64,000 nt of DNA. Origin: Manis javanica (lineage: Eukaryota > Chordata > Mammalia > Pholidota > Manidae). Where the stretch lies: NCBI RefSeq assembly GCF_040802235.1, contig NC_133166.1:113536991-113600990 (forward strand), written 5' to 3'. Shown here in pieces: positions 45,557 through 57,800 of this stretch. Position numbers and translations under genes: made by a program. The first letter of the stretch is position 1. The number at the start of each line of letters is the position of its first letter. The notes beneath the pieces are model-generated. The model was not told the DNA's origin, did not search any database, and saw only the letters and a list, made by a program, of their open reading frames with translations.

Positions 45557-47536
45557 GTATAGGTAAGGGCGCCTCATGAGGGCACGCACTGACACCACAC
45601 GGGGCGGAGCGGAGACACTAGAGGCGGCGGCAGCAGCAGCAGCAACGTGTTTGGGACTCCGAAATCTGAGAAGTAAATTGTGACTAGTTTAGCCGATTGG
45701 GGAAAGCAGAGAAGCAATCAGATTTACATCACAGAAGCTGCAAAAGGAATCAGTGACACTAGTCACCTATGGAGGTGAGTATGGGGCTAAAAACAGAATG
45801 TTTGGTTGAAAGTCCACTTAACCCGATACCTCTCCTCTGAGAGCAAGTGTGTGACTTCCCTGCCTCGACCAGCACAGGTCTGAGAATTTATACCATGAAA
45901 AGCACCAATTATAGAGTCTCTGGTCAGGGGGACCCCAGAAGTCAAGGGTGTCATCCTGAAATAGGAAGATTAAGTGAAAGTTTAGTCTCCCACTGAATGT
46001 CAAGACTCCCAGCCGGTCCTCCCCTGGAACCCTGGTTAATCTTCTGGTAATCCTTGAACCAGAGAGCTCAGAACTCAGGCAGCCAGGCTGGAACCCTCCA
46101 GACAAGAGATGTCCAGAAAAATATGGACAAAAGGAAAAAACAAAAGAATACAGATGGGAGTTCCCAAGTAACAGCCCAGCCAGGTCGCCACAGCAGACAT
46201 CACTGCCCGCCCCCCGCTAACGGCCTGGGCAGCCCCGCTTCAGTGAACTGCTGCTGACGTCTAACTGCCAGTATCTGGCTCTCTTTTGCCTGATAGTCTC
46301 TCCAAAGCCAGGGAAGGCTGCTCTGTGGGGTTCATAGCAGGCCAGAAGTGCTGGGGAATTACTACCCTCCTCCCTGGGAGCAGCTGTCAGCCGCTGACTG
46401 TGAGGATGTCACGTGCACAAACACAGTTTCCTTGCCCTCGCACACATGAACTCTGACATGTATGTTTGCCACCATTTCCCCAAAATCTCTATGCAGAGCT
46501 AAGCCTTAGACATGCTCAGTCCCTCAGTCACAGTCAGCATGGTGACCGCCTTCTCTCCCCTGATCCCTTCCCTGCTCCCCTCTGCGTGTCTCCACTGAGT
46601 GACTCCACGTGCACACATGTCTCAGGGTCTCTTGGGGAACCCGAACTAAGAGGAAAAACAGGTTTTATGCCAAGATCAAGAGCTAGAATGTCATCCACTG
46701 GAGGAAAGAACACAGTGAAGCAATGACTTCAAATTTCTGAGGGAATATTTTTCCAATATAGGACTCTGTAAGCAACTAAGCAATGACTTACGTGTGAGAA
46801 CGGCATACATACATTTTCAGACATGCAAGACCTCGAAGCTTTGCTTCCCATGCCCCTTTTCTCAGGAAACTTTTAGAAGAGGTTTCCTGCTCCACCAGGA
46901 CAAGGAAATAAAGATGACTTGGTACGTATGAAACAGGAGATCCAACACAGGAGAGGAGGGAGCGGTCTCCCAGGAAGGCCGTGAGGGGCGTGCCGAAGCC
47001 CACAGCTGTTCAGCAGGGCTGGAGGGGAGCCGGTCCCACTGGAGCAGGTGAGGACTGAGAGAAGGGATGTCATTCAGAGTACGTGACAGGCTACTGAGTG
47101 TGTCTGCGCAAACTGGGGAATATTTGGGGGTTATAGAGTAATGAACGGTAAGCACATGCAAACAGTACACAAAAGGACATTTATTAGATCAAGGGGAACG
47201 GAGAGGTTATGCAGCGAGTCACGCCTGTGCAGTCGTAACAAGTGAACAGCGACTATCCATCCAACCAAAGTGAGCTGTATTGGACGGATGGGATGAGACA
47301 AGAGCCGATGAGGTTGGGGGAGGGGGTTTCTACAACAAGCCCCAGAGAACTGTTTGGACCTTTACACCGTGTGCATGAATAACTTTGATAACAATAAATA
47401 AAACTATGAAATTAGTAACAAAACAAACAGCTCAAGTAAAATAAAGACCGGGACCTCTAAACAGGAATGGAGGTGAAACTAGGGATCAGCGACCTGTTGT
47501 TTTTTGTGAAAGTCTCAAAAAATAATGGGATTTTTT

Positions 47537-48527
47537 TGTTTTTGCTTCTTCCTTAACATTTTTGATTGACGTAGAACATACATACCCAAAGTGCACATAT
47601 CATAAATATACTACTTGATTTTTTTTCACAGTGTGAGCACAACTTTGCAACTACCACTCAGATCAGGGGACAGTTACAGTATATTCTTATCAGACAGCCC
47701 CATGGACCCCCATCCAATCACTGTCCCCAAGGGTGAGACCCTCCTGACTCTGACATCATAGATTAACATCCACTATTTTGTATTTTATACAAATAAGAGC
47801 CACACAGTGTGTCATCCTTCGTGTCTGACTTCCTCCATTCAGTGTCATGTCAGTGAGACTCACCCATGGTGTGTGTGCGGTTGCAGAGTCGTGGTCCACC
47901 CGGTTTCATTCCGTGATACCCCGTAGTGAGAATACGCCACGATTCACCTGTTCTCCTGTTAATGGCGTCCGTACGGTTTCCGGTCTGGAGCCACTGCGGT
48001 GCTTCTACTGGTGCAGCTATAAACATTTTAGTGAATGTTTTTGCTCGACATTATATATGTATTTCTGTGGGATATATATACCTCAGAATGGAATTGCTTG
48101 GCCATGGGATTCATGTATGCTCAGTTTGGACATTGCCAGACAATCTTCCAAAGTGATTCACCAATTTGCATTCCCACCAACGGTGTAAAAGAGTTCCAGT
48201 TGCTCCACATCCTGGCCAACTCTTGCTGCTGGTGATGTTTTTCATATCAGTCATTCTGGGGACATGTGGTGGTATTGCATTGTGGTTTTAGTAAACATCT
48301 CTCTGATGACTAATGAAACTGAGTACATTTTCATCGATGTATTGGCCACTTGAATGTCATCCTTCATGAAGTGTCTCTCCAAGTTTTTTGCTCATTTTTT
48401 ATTGTGTTTTCTGTCTTCTGTTGATTAGTAGAAATTCTTCATTATTTCCTTATTGGTCTTTTGTTGCCTATATGTATTGGGAATATTTTCACTCATTCTG
48501 TGGGTTAACTGTTTTATTTTTGAACTT
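47537..48527 (-). mobile_element. L1M-type LINE 3' portion, antisense (unit 2)
   Basis: Duplicate of 14,895-15,885. Confidence 0.85.
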
Positions 48528-49792
48528 ACAAAATACAAAAATAAAAGGAAGACCCAAATATGCTCTCAATAAATACGAATATAAAGCCATATTTAAGTTA
48601 AAAAGAAAAGGATGCAAATGCGAAAAGATTTACTATGCAAACACTCATCAAAGGAAAGCAGAGGGACTCCATTCACATCAGCAAACTAGACTTCACAATA
48701 AGGAGTGTTACCCGGGATGAGAGGGCACAGCAACAAAGGAATCAATTCTCGAATAAGACATGACGGCCCCAAGTGTTCATGCTGAACACAGCCTCAAAAT
48801 ACATATAATACAACTTACAGAACTAAAAGGCAAAAGAGATACATCCACGATTACAGTCAGATACTTTCATACTCCTGTCTCAGGAATGGGTAACGCAAGT
48901 AGACAGGAAATCAGCAAAGACAGAAACACCTGAACACACTATCAGTGCATTTCACCTGACTTCTAGAGAACATCTCACTCAACAGTGGAAGAGCAGCATT
49001 CTGTTCGGAAGTATACGGGAGCTCATCAAGACAGATCATATTCTGGGTTATAACACAGCCCTTAGCAAATTTAGAATAATTGAAAGCATGGAAGGCATGT
49101 TCCCTGACCACAGCTGAATTAAATTGGAAATCAATAACAGAATGATACCTGAAAAAACTCACAAATATTTGCAAATTAAACAACACACTTCTAAGTAACC
49201 CATGGATCAAAGAGGAAGTCACAATGGAAATTGGAAAATGTTTTGAATTGAACTAAAATGAAATCACAACATTCCACAATTTACGGGATGCAGCCAAAGT
49301 GGTGCTTGAACAGAAACTTAAACATTAAACCAGAAATAAGAGAAGATTCAAATCAGAAAGCTAATCTTCTGCCTTAAGAAACCAGAAAAAGAAAAGCTAA
49401 TTAAATCCAAAATGAGTAAGGAAGGGAATAAAAAAAGAGCAGGAATCAATTAAATTGAGAAGAACAATAAAGAAAAATCAAGCCAAATTGCGTTCTTTGA
49501 AAAGATCATTAAAATCAATAAGCCTCTAGACAAACACATCAAGGAAAACTATTTAAAAAATCTGTAGGGGCAGAAATCAGATCACTATTGACCAGTAATT
49601 TCACACTGGGGAGGGAGTTCACTGCAAAGGAGCAGAGGAGTATTGAGGGAAATGGAATGTTCTCTGACTTGATCGTGGCGATGTATCCTATTGTATACAC
49701 TTGTCAAAAACAGAAAACTGTGCACCTCAAAAGAATGCAGTTCACTGTGTGTAAATTATATCTCAATGAATCTGATGTTGACGAAAATACCA
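48528..49792 (+). mobile_element. L1 ORF2 fragment joined to an L1 3' end (unit 2)
   Basis: Duplicate of 15,886-17,150. Confidence 0.85.
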
Positions 49793-50586
49793 GAGTGCAT
49801 CTCAGCAATTTATGAAGAATTTCACGACACCTTTGTTTTAGATGCGTGTGTAATGCAGGGTAAAATGTGTTTTTCTGAATCCCGTATACTGTGGTTAAAA
49901 AAGAAAGAAAGCCATTGTCCTACAATATGCCAAGGTCTTTCCTGCCTTGAGACTTCCAACTAGCTGCTCCCTGGAATGCTGGGGTTGTTCATTCTCCCAC
50001 TTCAAGTCACCTTAGGGAGGCCTTTCCACGCCACTCTTTCTAGTAACTGATTGTTACTAGAAACACTATCTCTCTAACTCCCTGAGGGTAAAATTGTAGC
50101 ATTTCCAGAGTATCTCGCCGGCTTTAGTGCATTTGCATAACCTCAGGAGTGGAGAGAAGTGCATCTCCATGTCAACGGGTAATTGCCTGGGCAACCAAGG
50201 ACGTGTCTGAACCTGAGAGTTTAAGGGGAGGCGCTGGCTGCTGGCCTGCTTGCTTCTGCCAGAGCTGCGGGGAGAGCCGGCCCTGGACTGCAGTTTGTGA
50301 GGTATTTTTCCCCAGGATTTCCTCTCCCGGGACTTACACTCCCTCTCAAACTGTTCATTGCCTTCATATCACTTTCTACAATCTGTCATTTTGCTACTTC
50401 TGAAGCAAGACATTCTCTGTGGCCTTGCGGATTATACTCAGGTAACAGCTTCAGCCTGACCCCCACTGGCCCCTCGCGATCTGCCCGCGGGAACTGCTTC
50501 TTCCACTGCCCCTGAACAATACGCAGAACCACAGAGCCTGTCCGCTCAATCTCTGGTATAGAAAGTCCTCCGAAGTTTATTTTAAA

Positions 50587-51117
50587 TGAAGTTTCTTCTA
50601 TGTGGTACATATGCACCATGGAATATTATTCAGCCATAAGAAACAAACAGATCCTACCATTTGCAACAACATGGATGGAGCTGGAGGGTATTGTGCTCAG
50701 TGAAATAAGCCAGGTGGATAAAGACAAGTGCCAAATGATTTCCCTCATTTGCGGAGTGTAACAGCAAAGCAAAACTGAAGGAACAAAACAGCAGCAGATT
50801 CACAGACTCCAAGGGACTAGCAGTCACCAAAGGGGAGGGGTGGGGGAGTGCGGGTGGGTTCGGAGGGAGAAGGGGATTGAGGGGTATTATGATTGACACA
50901 CATGGTGTGGGGGGGATCACAGGGAAGACAGTGTAGCACAGAGAAGCAAATAGTGACTCTGTGGCATCTTACTACACTGATGGACAGTGACTGCAGTGGG
51001 GTATGGGGGGGCTTGATAATATGGATGAATGTAGTAACCACAGTTTTTCATGTGAAACCGTTATAAGAGTGTCTATCAATAATACCTTAATAAAAATAAA
51101 AAATAAAATACATAAAA
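50587..51117 (+). mobile_element. Young L1 3' end A (unit 2)
   Basis: Duplicate of 17,945-18,475 with several substitutions, some in the 5' part (GTACATATGCACC). Confidence 0.9.
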
Positions 51118-51186
51118 GGGACTTACATCAAGCCCCACAGCAACCTGGGATGATAACTGAGGGTCTGATACTCCTCAAGTGGCAGG

Positions 51187-51637
51187 TAACAAATCCTACC
51201 ATTTGCAGCAACATGGATGGAGCTGGAGGGTATTATGCTCAGTGAAATAAGCCAGGCGGAGAAAGACAAGTATCAAATGATTTCACTCATCTTTGGAGTC
51301 TAAGAACAAAGCAAAAACTGAAGGAACCAAACAGCAGCAGGTTCACAGAACCCATGAATGGACTAACAGTTACCAAAGGGAAAGGGTCTGTGGGGGATGG
51401 GTGGGAAGGGAGGGATAAGGGGAGAAATGGGCATTATGATTAGCACACTAATGTGGGGGGGCACGGGGAGGGCAGCACATCACAGAGAAGACAAGCAGTG
51501 GTTCCAGAGCATCTTACTATGCTGATGGACAGTGACTGTAATGGGGTATGTGGGGGGGACTCGATAATGGGGACAATCTAGTAACCACAGTGTTGCTCAT
51601 GTAAGTGTATATTAATCACACCAAAATATTAAAAAAA
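51187..51637 (+). mobile_element. Young L1 3' end B (unit 2)
   Basis: Duplicate of 18,545-18,995. Same relation to the copy 2 ANTXRL stop codon. Confidence 0.9.
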
Positions 51638-51670
51638 CAATACGGGGATTTGGGTGCCGTAGAAATCGCG

Positions 51671-51889
51671 TTATGGGCTGAGACTTTCACAGCTGCTTTC
51701 CAGAGCCTCCAGGTTGCAGCAGGTATGAATGGCATCATTCCGCTGGTAGCGAATGGGTTGCGCACGCTGGCACCATGAGCAGATTTTGCTGAAGTGGGAG
51801 CAATGGACGCTGGGTTGATGGTAGATCCACGTGCCGCAGGACAACGACTCACAATGGGGCATCATTAGGGGGACGGCAGAATCACACCT
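51671..51889 (-). CDS. ANTXRL: ANTXRL copy 2 exon 16 (stop)
   Basis: As copy 1 exon 16, with R459Q and S501C. The stop is TAA instead of TGA, so the open frame ends at the same place by a different stop codon. Confidence 0.7.
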   Translation of the reverse strand, partial: RCDSAVPLMMPHCESLSCGTWIYHQPSVHCSHFSKICSWCQRAQPIRYQRNDAIHTCCNLEALESSCESLSP

Positions 51890-54800
51890 CTGGGGAGAAG
51901 AGGAGAGAGAGAAAATGTCACTGACAAGCCACTGGAATTGGGGGCTGAAGGCTGTGATTTCCCTCACTCCTGGGGTTGCCAGGTTCCTTGTCTTCTCAAG
52001 CCCACCCTTGTCCTAATGGCCCGAGTTCCACGGATACACACCCAGGTCTGCCTAGCGGCACCGTGTAGCGTGCTAACATCAGGCTTCCGAGAACCTGTCT
52101 GCATGCAGCCTCAGAGCGCAGTCTGCCCATATCCTGTCCTGGGCGCCTCTGTCTCTGGCCGGAAGTCCACACTCACCTTCCTGTGTGCCTACTGCCTGGC
52201 CGGGCCCTTGGCCTCCCTGCTCAGGCCTCCTCGAGCGTCTCCTCTCCCCTGGGCACCTGGCTCTGCCCTATCCTACTCCAGGCCTCACACAACCACCCTC
52301 CCCGAGAAGCAGCTCCTGGCAGCTGCCACCTTCAGCTGTGCTTCCCCTCTGCCCGGGCCTCCAGCCCCGGGGCCCAGCTGGCTTGCTAGACTCCTCACCA
52401 CCACGCCCTGCCCTTGTCAGCAGCCTGGCCTGCGTGCACGCAAAGCCTGTGACCCTGCCCTGCATGGGGCAGGCACTGTGGCAGAATGAACCCCAGCAAG
52501 GGGCTTCTATCTCTGGCAGGTGTGTTTTGGGCTCCCCGGGGCCCCACACTGCCTGCAGGGAGAGCAGGACGGCTCTCATCTGCCCCTTGACACTTAGAAG
52601 GACTTAATGGATCTGTCAAAACTAATGTAGAATCAGGGAGACCGGGGCAGAGCCTGACAGACACCACAGGGCTCTTTCTTTCTCAACACCTACAACCGGG
52701 AGCCCATCCACCCCTGTCATCTCTGTGCCCTGCAGGACGGGGTTCTCCTCACTGCATGGGGCCCTGGTTCTGGGGTGGGGGTTACTTCAGGCCCCTCCTC
52801 CAGGTGCCCGTCTCCCTTCCTCAGTGGGTTCCCGGGAACCTGCAGTCCTCTCCCTCACTCTGCTGAGGAGACGTCTGCAGGAGCAGCAGGTGACACTCTG
52901 CTTTTTGGGGAGTGTTCATGGCAGGAAGAACTTGGCACAAAACTTCCATGGTTTTTCCTGACCTGGGCGATCTCTGCCGTCCCGTGTGTTCTCACCAATC
53001 CACCCAAGGGCCGAGGAAGCCCGAGCTTGGCTGGAGTGGACGACAAGCTCTGCCAGCACCGCGGACGGGGGCACCTGTCGGGCAGCCACCCACATCTAGA
53101 AGCCTGGGCCTGTGATAAGGGGAGACCCGGGGACGGGGACCAGCTGGGGGTGGGGAATATGGGCCCTCACGCCTTTTCTCTGTCCCAGGCCTCTAGGGCC
53201 CAGATGATGTCCTTACTGTGATGCCGGGTGATCAAAGCCCAGCACCCATAACCTCACCACCACAGAAGCCAGGCCTTCTGGGCCCGTGTCTGTGGGGCAG
53301 GAGCCGCCTGCCCCTGGCTGCCCTCGGCCCAGCCTGGGGCATCAGCACCTGTCTAGGGCCCTTCTCACCTCTGGTACCTTCATCTTCTCTTTATCAGGAT
53401 TCCTACAGCACGATACAATGACCGAGGGGCACTTCTGGGCCAGTGCGGCTGGGCTCTAGAAGGAGAAAACAGTGTCTGCTTCTTGGCGGGCAGCTCCTGG
53501 GGTAGGGACACTGTGGCTGTTGCCCTGCACCTGTCACTTCCTGGCCACTCCGCCAGTGTTTGCTGGGAGAACTCAAGGACCAAGGGGCAGCACCGTGTCC
53601 CTTAGGAGAGAGCCGCCCTAGTGCAAACCCGGCAAACTCTTAGTTTGCAAATAAGGCTGCTCCCCAAAAGGGCAAGAAATTCTATCACCTCGCCTTCGTT
53701 CCCGGGGCAGCCCTCCTTAGAGAAGCCTGGCCCTGGGACTCTGGGACTCAGAGGAGGGGACCAGGTCTGAAACCGAGCCCCTTTACCATAACCCACCTGC
53801 GTCCTATGGAAGACCCTCCTACACACAGGCGTTTGAACAAAAGCCCCTTGTCTCAGAGGGAATCACAGCAGTTGCTGAAACAGGCCCCTGAGTTGCTCAT
53901 TCAGTGACAGAGGCCCTCGGTCAGGCTCTGAAGGGAGCACGAGAAGGGTGTCCTCTGTGTGACACTGGGAGCCCCACATCTTATAGGGGGCCCACCATGG
54001 CCCTGTCACCCTCTTCTGCCAGCTCTCCCTGCCCAGGTCATGAGGGCTGGGGGTGGGGGAGACTGCCCTAGGCTGCGGGGGGGCTCACTGTGAAGGCCAG
54101 TGTGCCCGCAGGCTCTGACACCATCACAACCAAAGCAAACACGACCTACCTTGTGTGGTGCTGGTGGTGGCTTCTGGGAAATAGAAAGATGGAGTGATAA
54201 ACACAGGTTGGAAGGCTCTGGCTCAGCCTTGTACACAGGAGGGGGCCTGCTCTGCAGCAGAGGGACAGAGCAGGGCCTTGGGTGTCCACCTGAGTGCTCG
54301 CTGCGTGTGGGTCTGTGGTCGGCTGGCTCCACCTGCCTGCGCTGAGCCCACCCTTCCCTGTGGGTCCCCGGGGAGACATTCAGCCTAGGATGCCTGGTGC
54401 TGCTGCAGGCATCTAACGGGGGGTTTTCATCAGCACCCTATACGTCTTATGAAGACAAGAGATCCTCCCCTTCCCTTCCTGCTCCTCCCCCCTTCCTCCG
54501 CACACCCTGAACCGCCCCTGTGCCCGGCCCTCAGGGAAGTCCACCTGGCACCCTGGCTTCCTGTCCTCAGGCCCCCAGTGTGCAGACCTCAGGCCTTCCG
54601 GCGTCTTGCTGGGGCTGCGCCCTCACACCCCCGGGGTCCTTCCTCCCATAGTGCTCCCGGGCCTGCCCTTGGGAGCCCAGCTAGCCGGGCCTCTGCACCC
54701 GCCCTACCCGGGGCCCGCCTCTGCCCTCTGCTGTTGCCCTGGTTAGGCAGCACAATGGCCACATGCCATGAAGGTGACATTTTCCCCCAGTATCTCAGGG

Positions 54801-57800
54801 ACCAAGGCCCATCGAGACACCAGTCCTGGAGCTGCCATGGCAGGAATGGGGGCACTTCACATCTGTCCCCTGCCCAGCCTGGCGCCCAGCCCTGACAACT
54901 GGGCCCTGAGTAGTGACTGGGAAGGAAGGACAGGGCTCCAGAGATGGGCAGAGGCCATGTGTGTTTTGAAAGGTACAGCTGACCCAGAGGAGAGCATTCG
55001 GGGGGCACCTGGCCCTCCCTTTGGGGCCATCGCTGCCCAGGCAGGGTCTGTGCTTTCCTCCAATCCACAGCAGAGGCCCCTCCCTGGCCTTTGTCCCTGT
55101 GGGTCCTTCAGAAGCCTGAGTCGGGCCTGGGGTCACTTCTCCTCAGGGGTAGGGCCGCTCACAGGTCCCCTCTCTGGGCCAAGCCTGAGGCACAAAGCCC
55201 CTCAGAGGCCAGGCTGTGTGCCCAGGAATGGGAGGGTGGCTCTGAGCCCCCATGTGCGCAGGTGATGACCTCAGAACTGACGGGAACCTTCCCACAGGTG
55301 GAATCCCGGGGCAGCCAGGAGTCCCCATACTTTGGGGGACGGCTGGGGAGTGCCTGGGCCACAGGGCTGTGTAGTCAGGGGTCACTCACACTTTTACTGC
55401 GCCATCGCCAGATACAGCAGCAGCACAGCACCAGGAAAAAGGGCAGCATCAGGAGGGGCACAGCCCAGTAGAGAGAGTGTAAACTGAGGAACACCCCTCT
55501 GGGAGGCCCTCCATCTGGCTGAGTATCCTCTTTGTCTTCCGGCCCACCATCTGGAAGGGCTCTTTGTTGGGCAGGCGGTGGTGTGGCACCCAGTAAGGCA
55601 GGTGGGGTCCCCTCCTGAGGAAAGCACACGTGTTAAGTCCTCGTGCACCTGGGCAGCTTCCTGTGGTGCCCATCACTTGGCATCCCACCCCACACCTCCA
55701 AATCCACCTTTCCCCCTTACACTCAGATTGCCCCACTCTGAGAGGCCACAGCGGGACTAGGAGCCAGGGGCTGGGCCCTGAGGGCCCTGAAGCACCCTGG
55801 GCCACAGACCCTGCTCAGAGGCTCTGACCCAGAACCCTGCCAGGGTGTCCGGCATCCTCCGTGCTGGGCCACAGGCAGTGCCCACTGCATGCCCGGGCTG
55901 ACAGCACAGGGGCCTGGGGAGGTGCCCACCAGTGAAGGCACACATGGGGTGCAGGGGGGCTCCTGGGGCCGGGATGAAGGGGGTCTGCAGCATCAGGGCA
56001 GCACCCTGGGTCTATCTCCCCATAGCCTGGCCCTCCCTGGCCCCTACCCAGAGCTGCTCAGCCCCTCTGAGCTGCACTTCCACATCCGGAGGAGCGAGTG
56101 AGGGGACACCTGTGAGGTTTAGGGTTCAAACCCCATCCTGGTACAGGGCAGGCCCGTAAGGAATGGGGGCTCCTGTCCTGTTCTTCTTCATAGTCACGGA
56201 GAAGCCCACTGTATCTGTGCAGTCAGGGGCTGCAAGGCCTGAACCGGTCACCCAAGTGCGATGCTTCAGGTTAGGGGGAGAGGGACAGGGCGACGTGGAC
56301 TCGTGCCCAGGAGGCAGGGCCGAGGAGAGGGGAGGCCAGGCCAGGGCGGGGGGGAAGCCACTGTGCTGGGAGTAGACACCGGTTGGCTCCTGAGTTCTTC
56401 TCCCAATGTGCCTGTTGAAGGGCGCTTGTCACCAGGTGGGACCCCAATGGGCAAGTGGGTCAGTTCCGTCTGCTGCCGGGAGCAGACATCCAGGGATAAG
56501 TATAAACAGACATGCCCAGGAGTGTCAGTGCTGTCGGAAGCCAGGCGTGGGAGCAGGGGCTGTACCCGCAGCGGGGCCCGAGCACCAGTGCAGTGGAATT
56601 CACCTCCACTATGCAGGGCCGGAGGGGGTCCCAGCCTCCAGGGCTCCTGGGTCTGAGACCCCAGTTTTGAGGGCCTGGACTCTAGCTCCCTGCACACAGC
56701 CTCCAGCCTCCACCCCCCACCTAAGCCAGACCCAGAGGGAGCTCTGAACTCCCCACCAGGAGACCCAGGCCAGGGAGGCGGCAAGGTGGGAGTCAAGGGG
56801 CCGCTCTCAGCACTGTCCCGGAGTCTGCTTGGAGCTCCAAGTGCAGGGTGCCATGTGCCTTCAGGGACCCTGGGCTTGCAACAGGGCAGAGGAGCTGCAC
56901 GGCCGCAGACACCTTCACAGGGGTACCCCGAGGGCACTTCTGAAGCCTGAGCGGGGGCACCGCTCCCCAGGGAAAGGTTCAGGGGCTGCCGTGGCTGTGA
57001 GGTGCTGCCCAGGTGCCCAGCTGCCCAAGCGACTTGCTGGGCCTGCCCTGGACACTGTTCCTGCCTTTGGCTTCCCAGTGTGTCTCCCTGTCCGGGGATG
57101 CACAGAGTACAGTCCCAGGGGGCGGCAGTAGTCTCACCCTGGACGTCGCACAGGTCGTCCTGCTGATCTCTAAATCCTTCTTGATGAAGGTGAGGCCATT
57201 ATCCAGGCTGATATCGATGAGGACGGCCCTAGAGCACAGAAAGGGCAGACGGTGACCCGCAGCCCAGACGGCACCGTGCGTGCGCTTGGCTCAACCTGCA
57301 CCCGACCGTGGTCCTCGTTGTAACAGCTCTGATCAGCGGGTATTCAGGACCCTGAGTAGGGGGCAGCACGGGGCAGGAGGGCCCACCCCAGGACAGATGA
57401 GGCCCCCTGTGCAATGAAGGCTGAGCAGGCTGTGAGGAGCCCTGCAGGGCCCAGATGCCCTCGTGGCCACGGGCCAAGTGGCCAGGCGGGCTGTTTGGTG
57501 TCACCTCCCAAACTCTTTTCCATGACAGAGCATGCTGGCTTGGCCCTGAAAGGTGCCTGGGCCACAGGTACCGTCCCTGGGGCCCGGCACCTCCTGCATC
57601 CTGCCCTCCTTGAGAGAGCCTGGGTGACAGGGGATCACAGCCCCTCAGGGGACCACCCGCACAGGTGGGTGCAGAGGAAGCCCTGAGCCCTCCCAGAACT
57701 GGTGTGAGCAGCTCCTCCAGAGGACGCATCACGCACGCTGGTCCCGCCATAGTGCCCATAACTGACCACATTCCCTGAGCTTTACGCTTACCGGCCCCGA

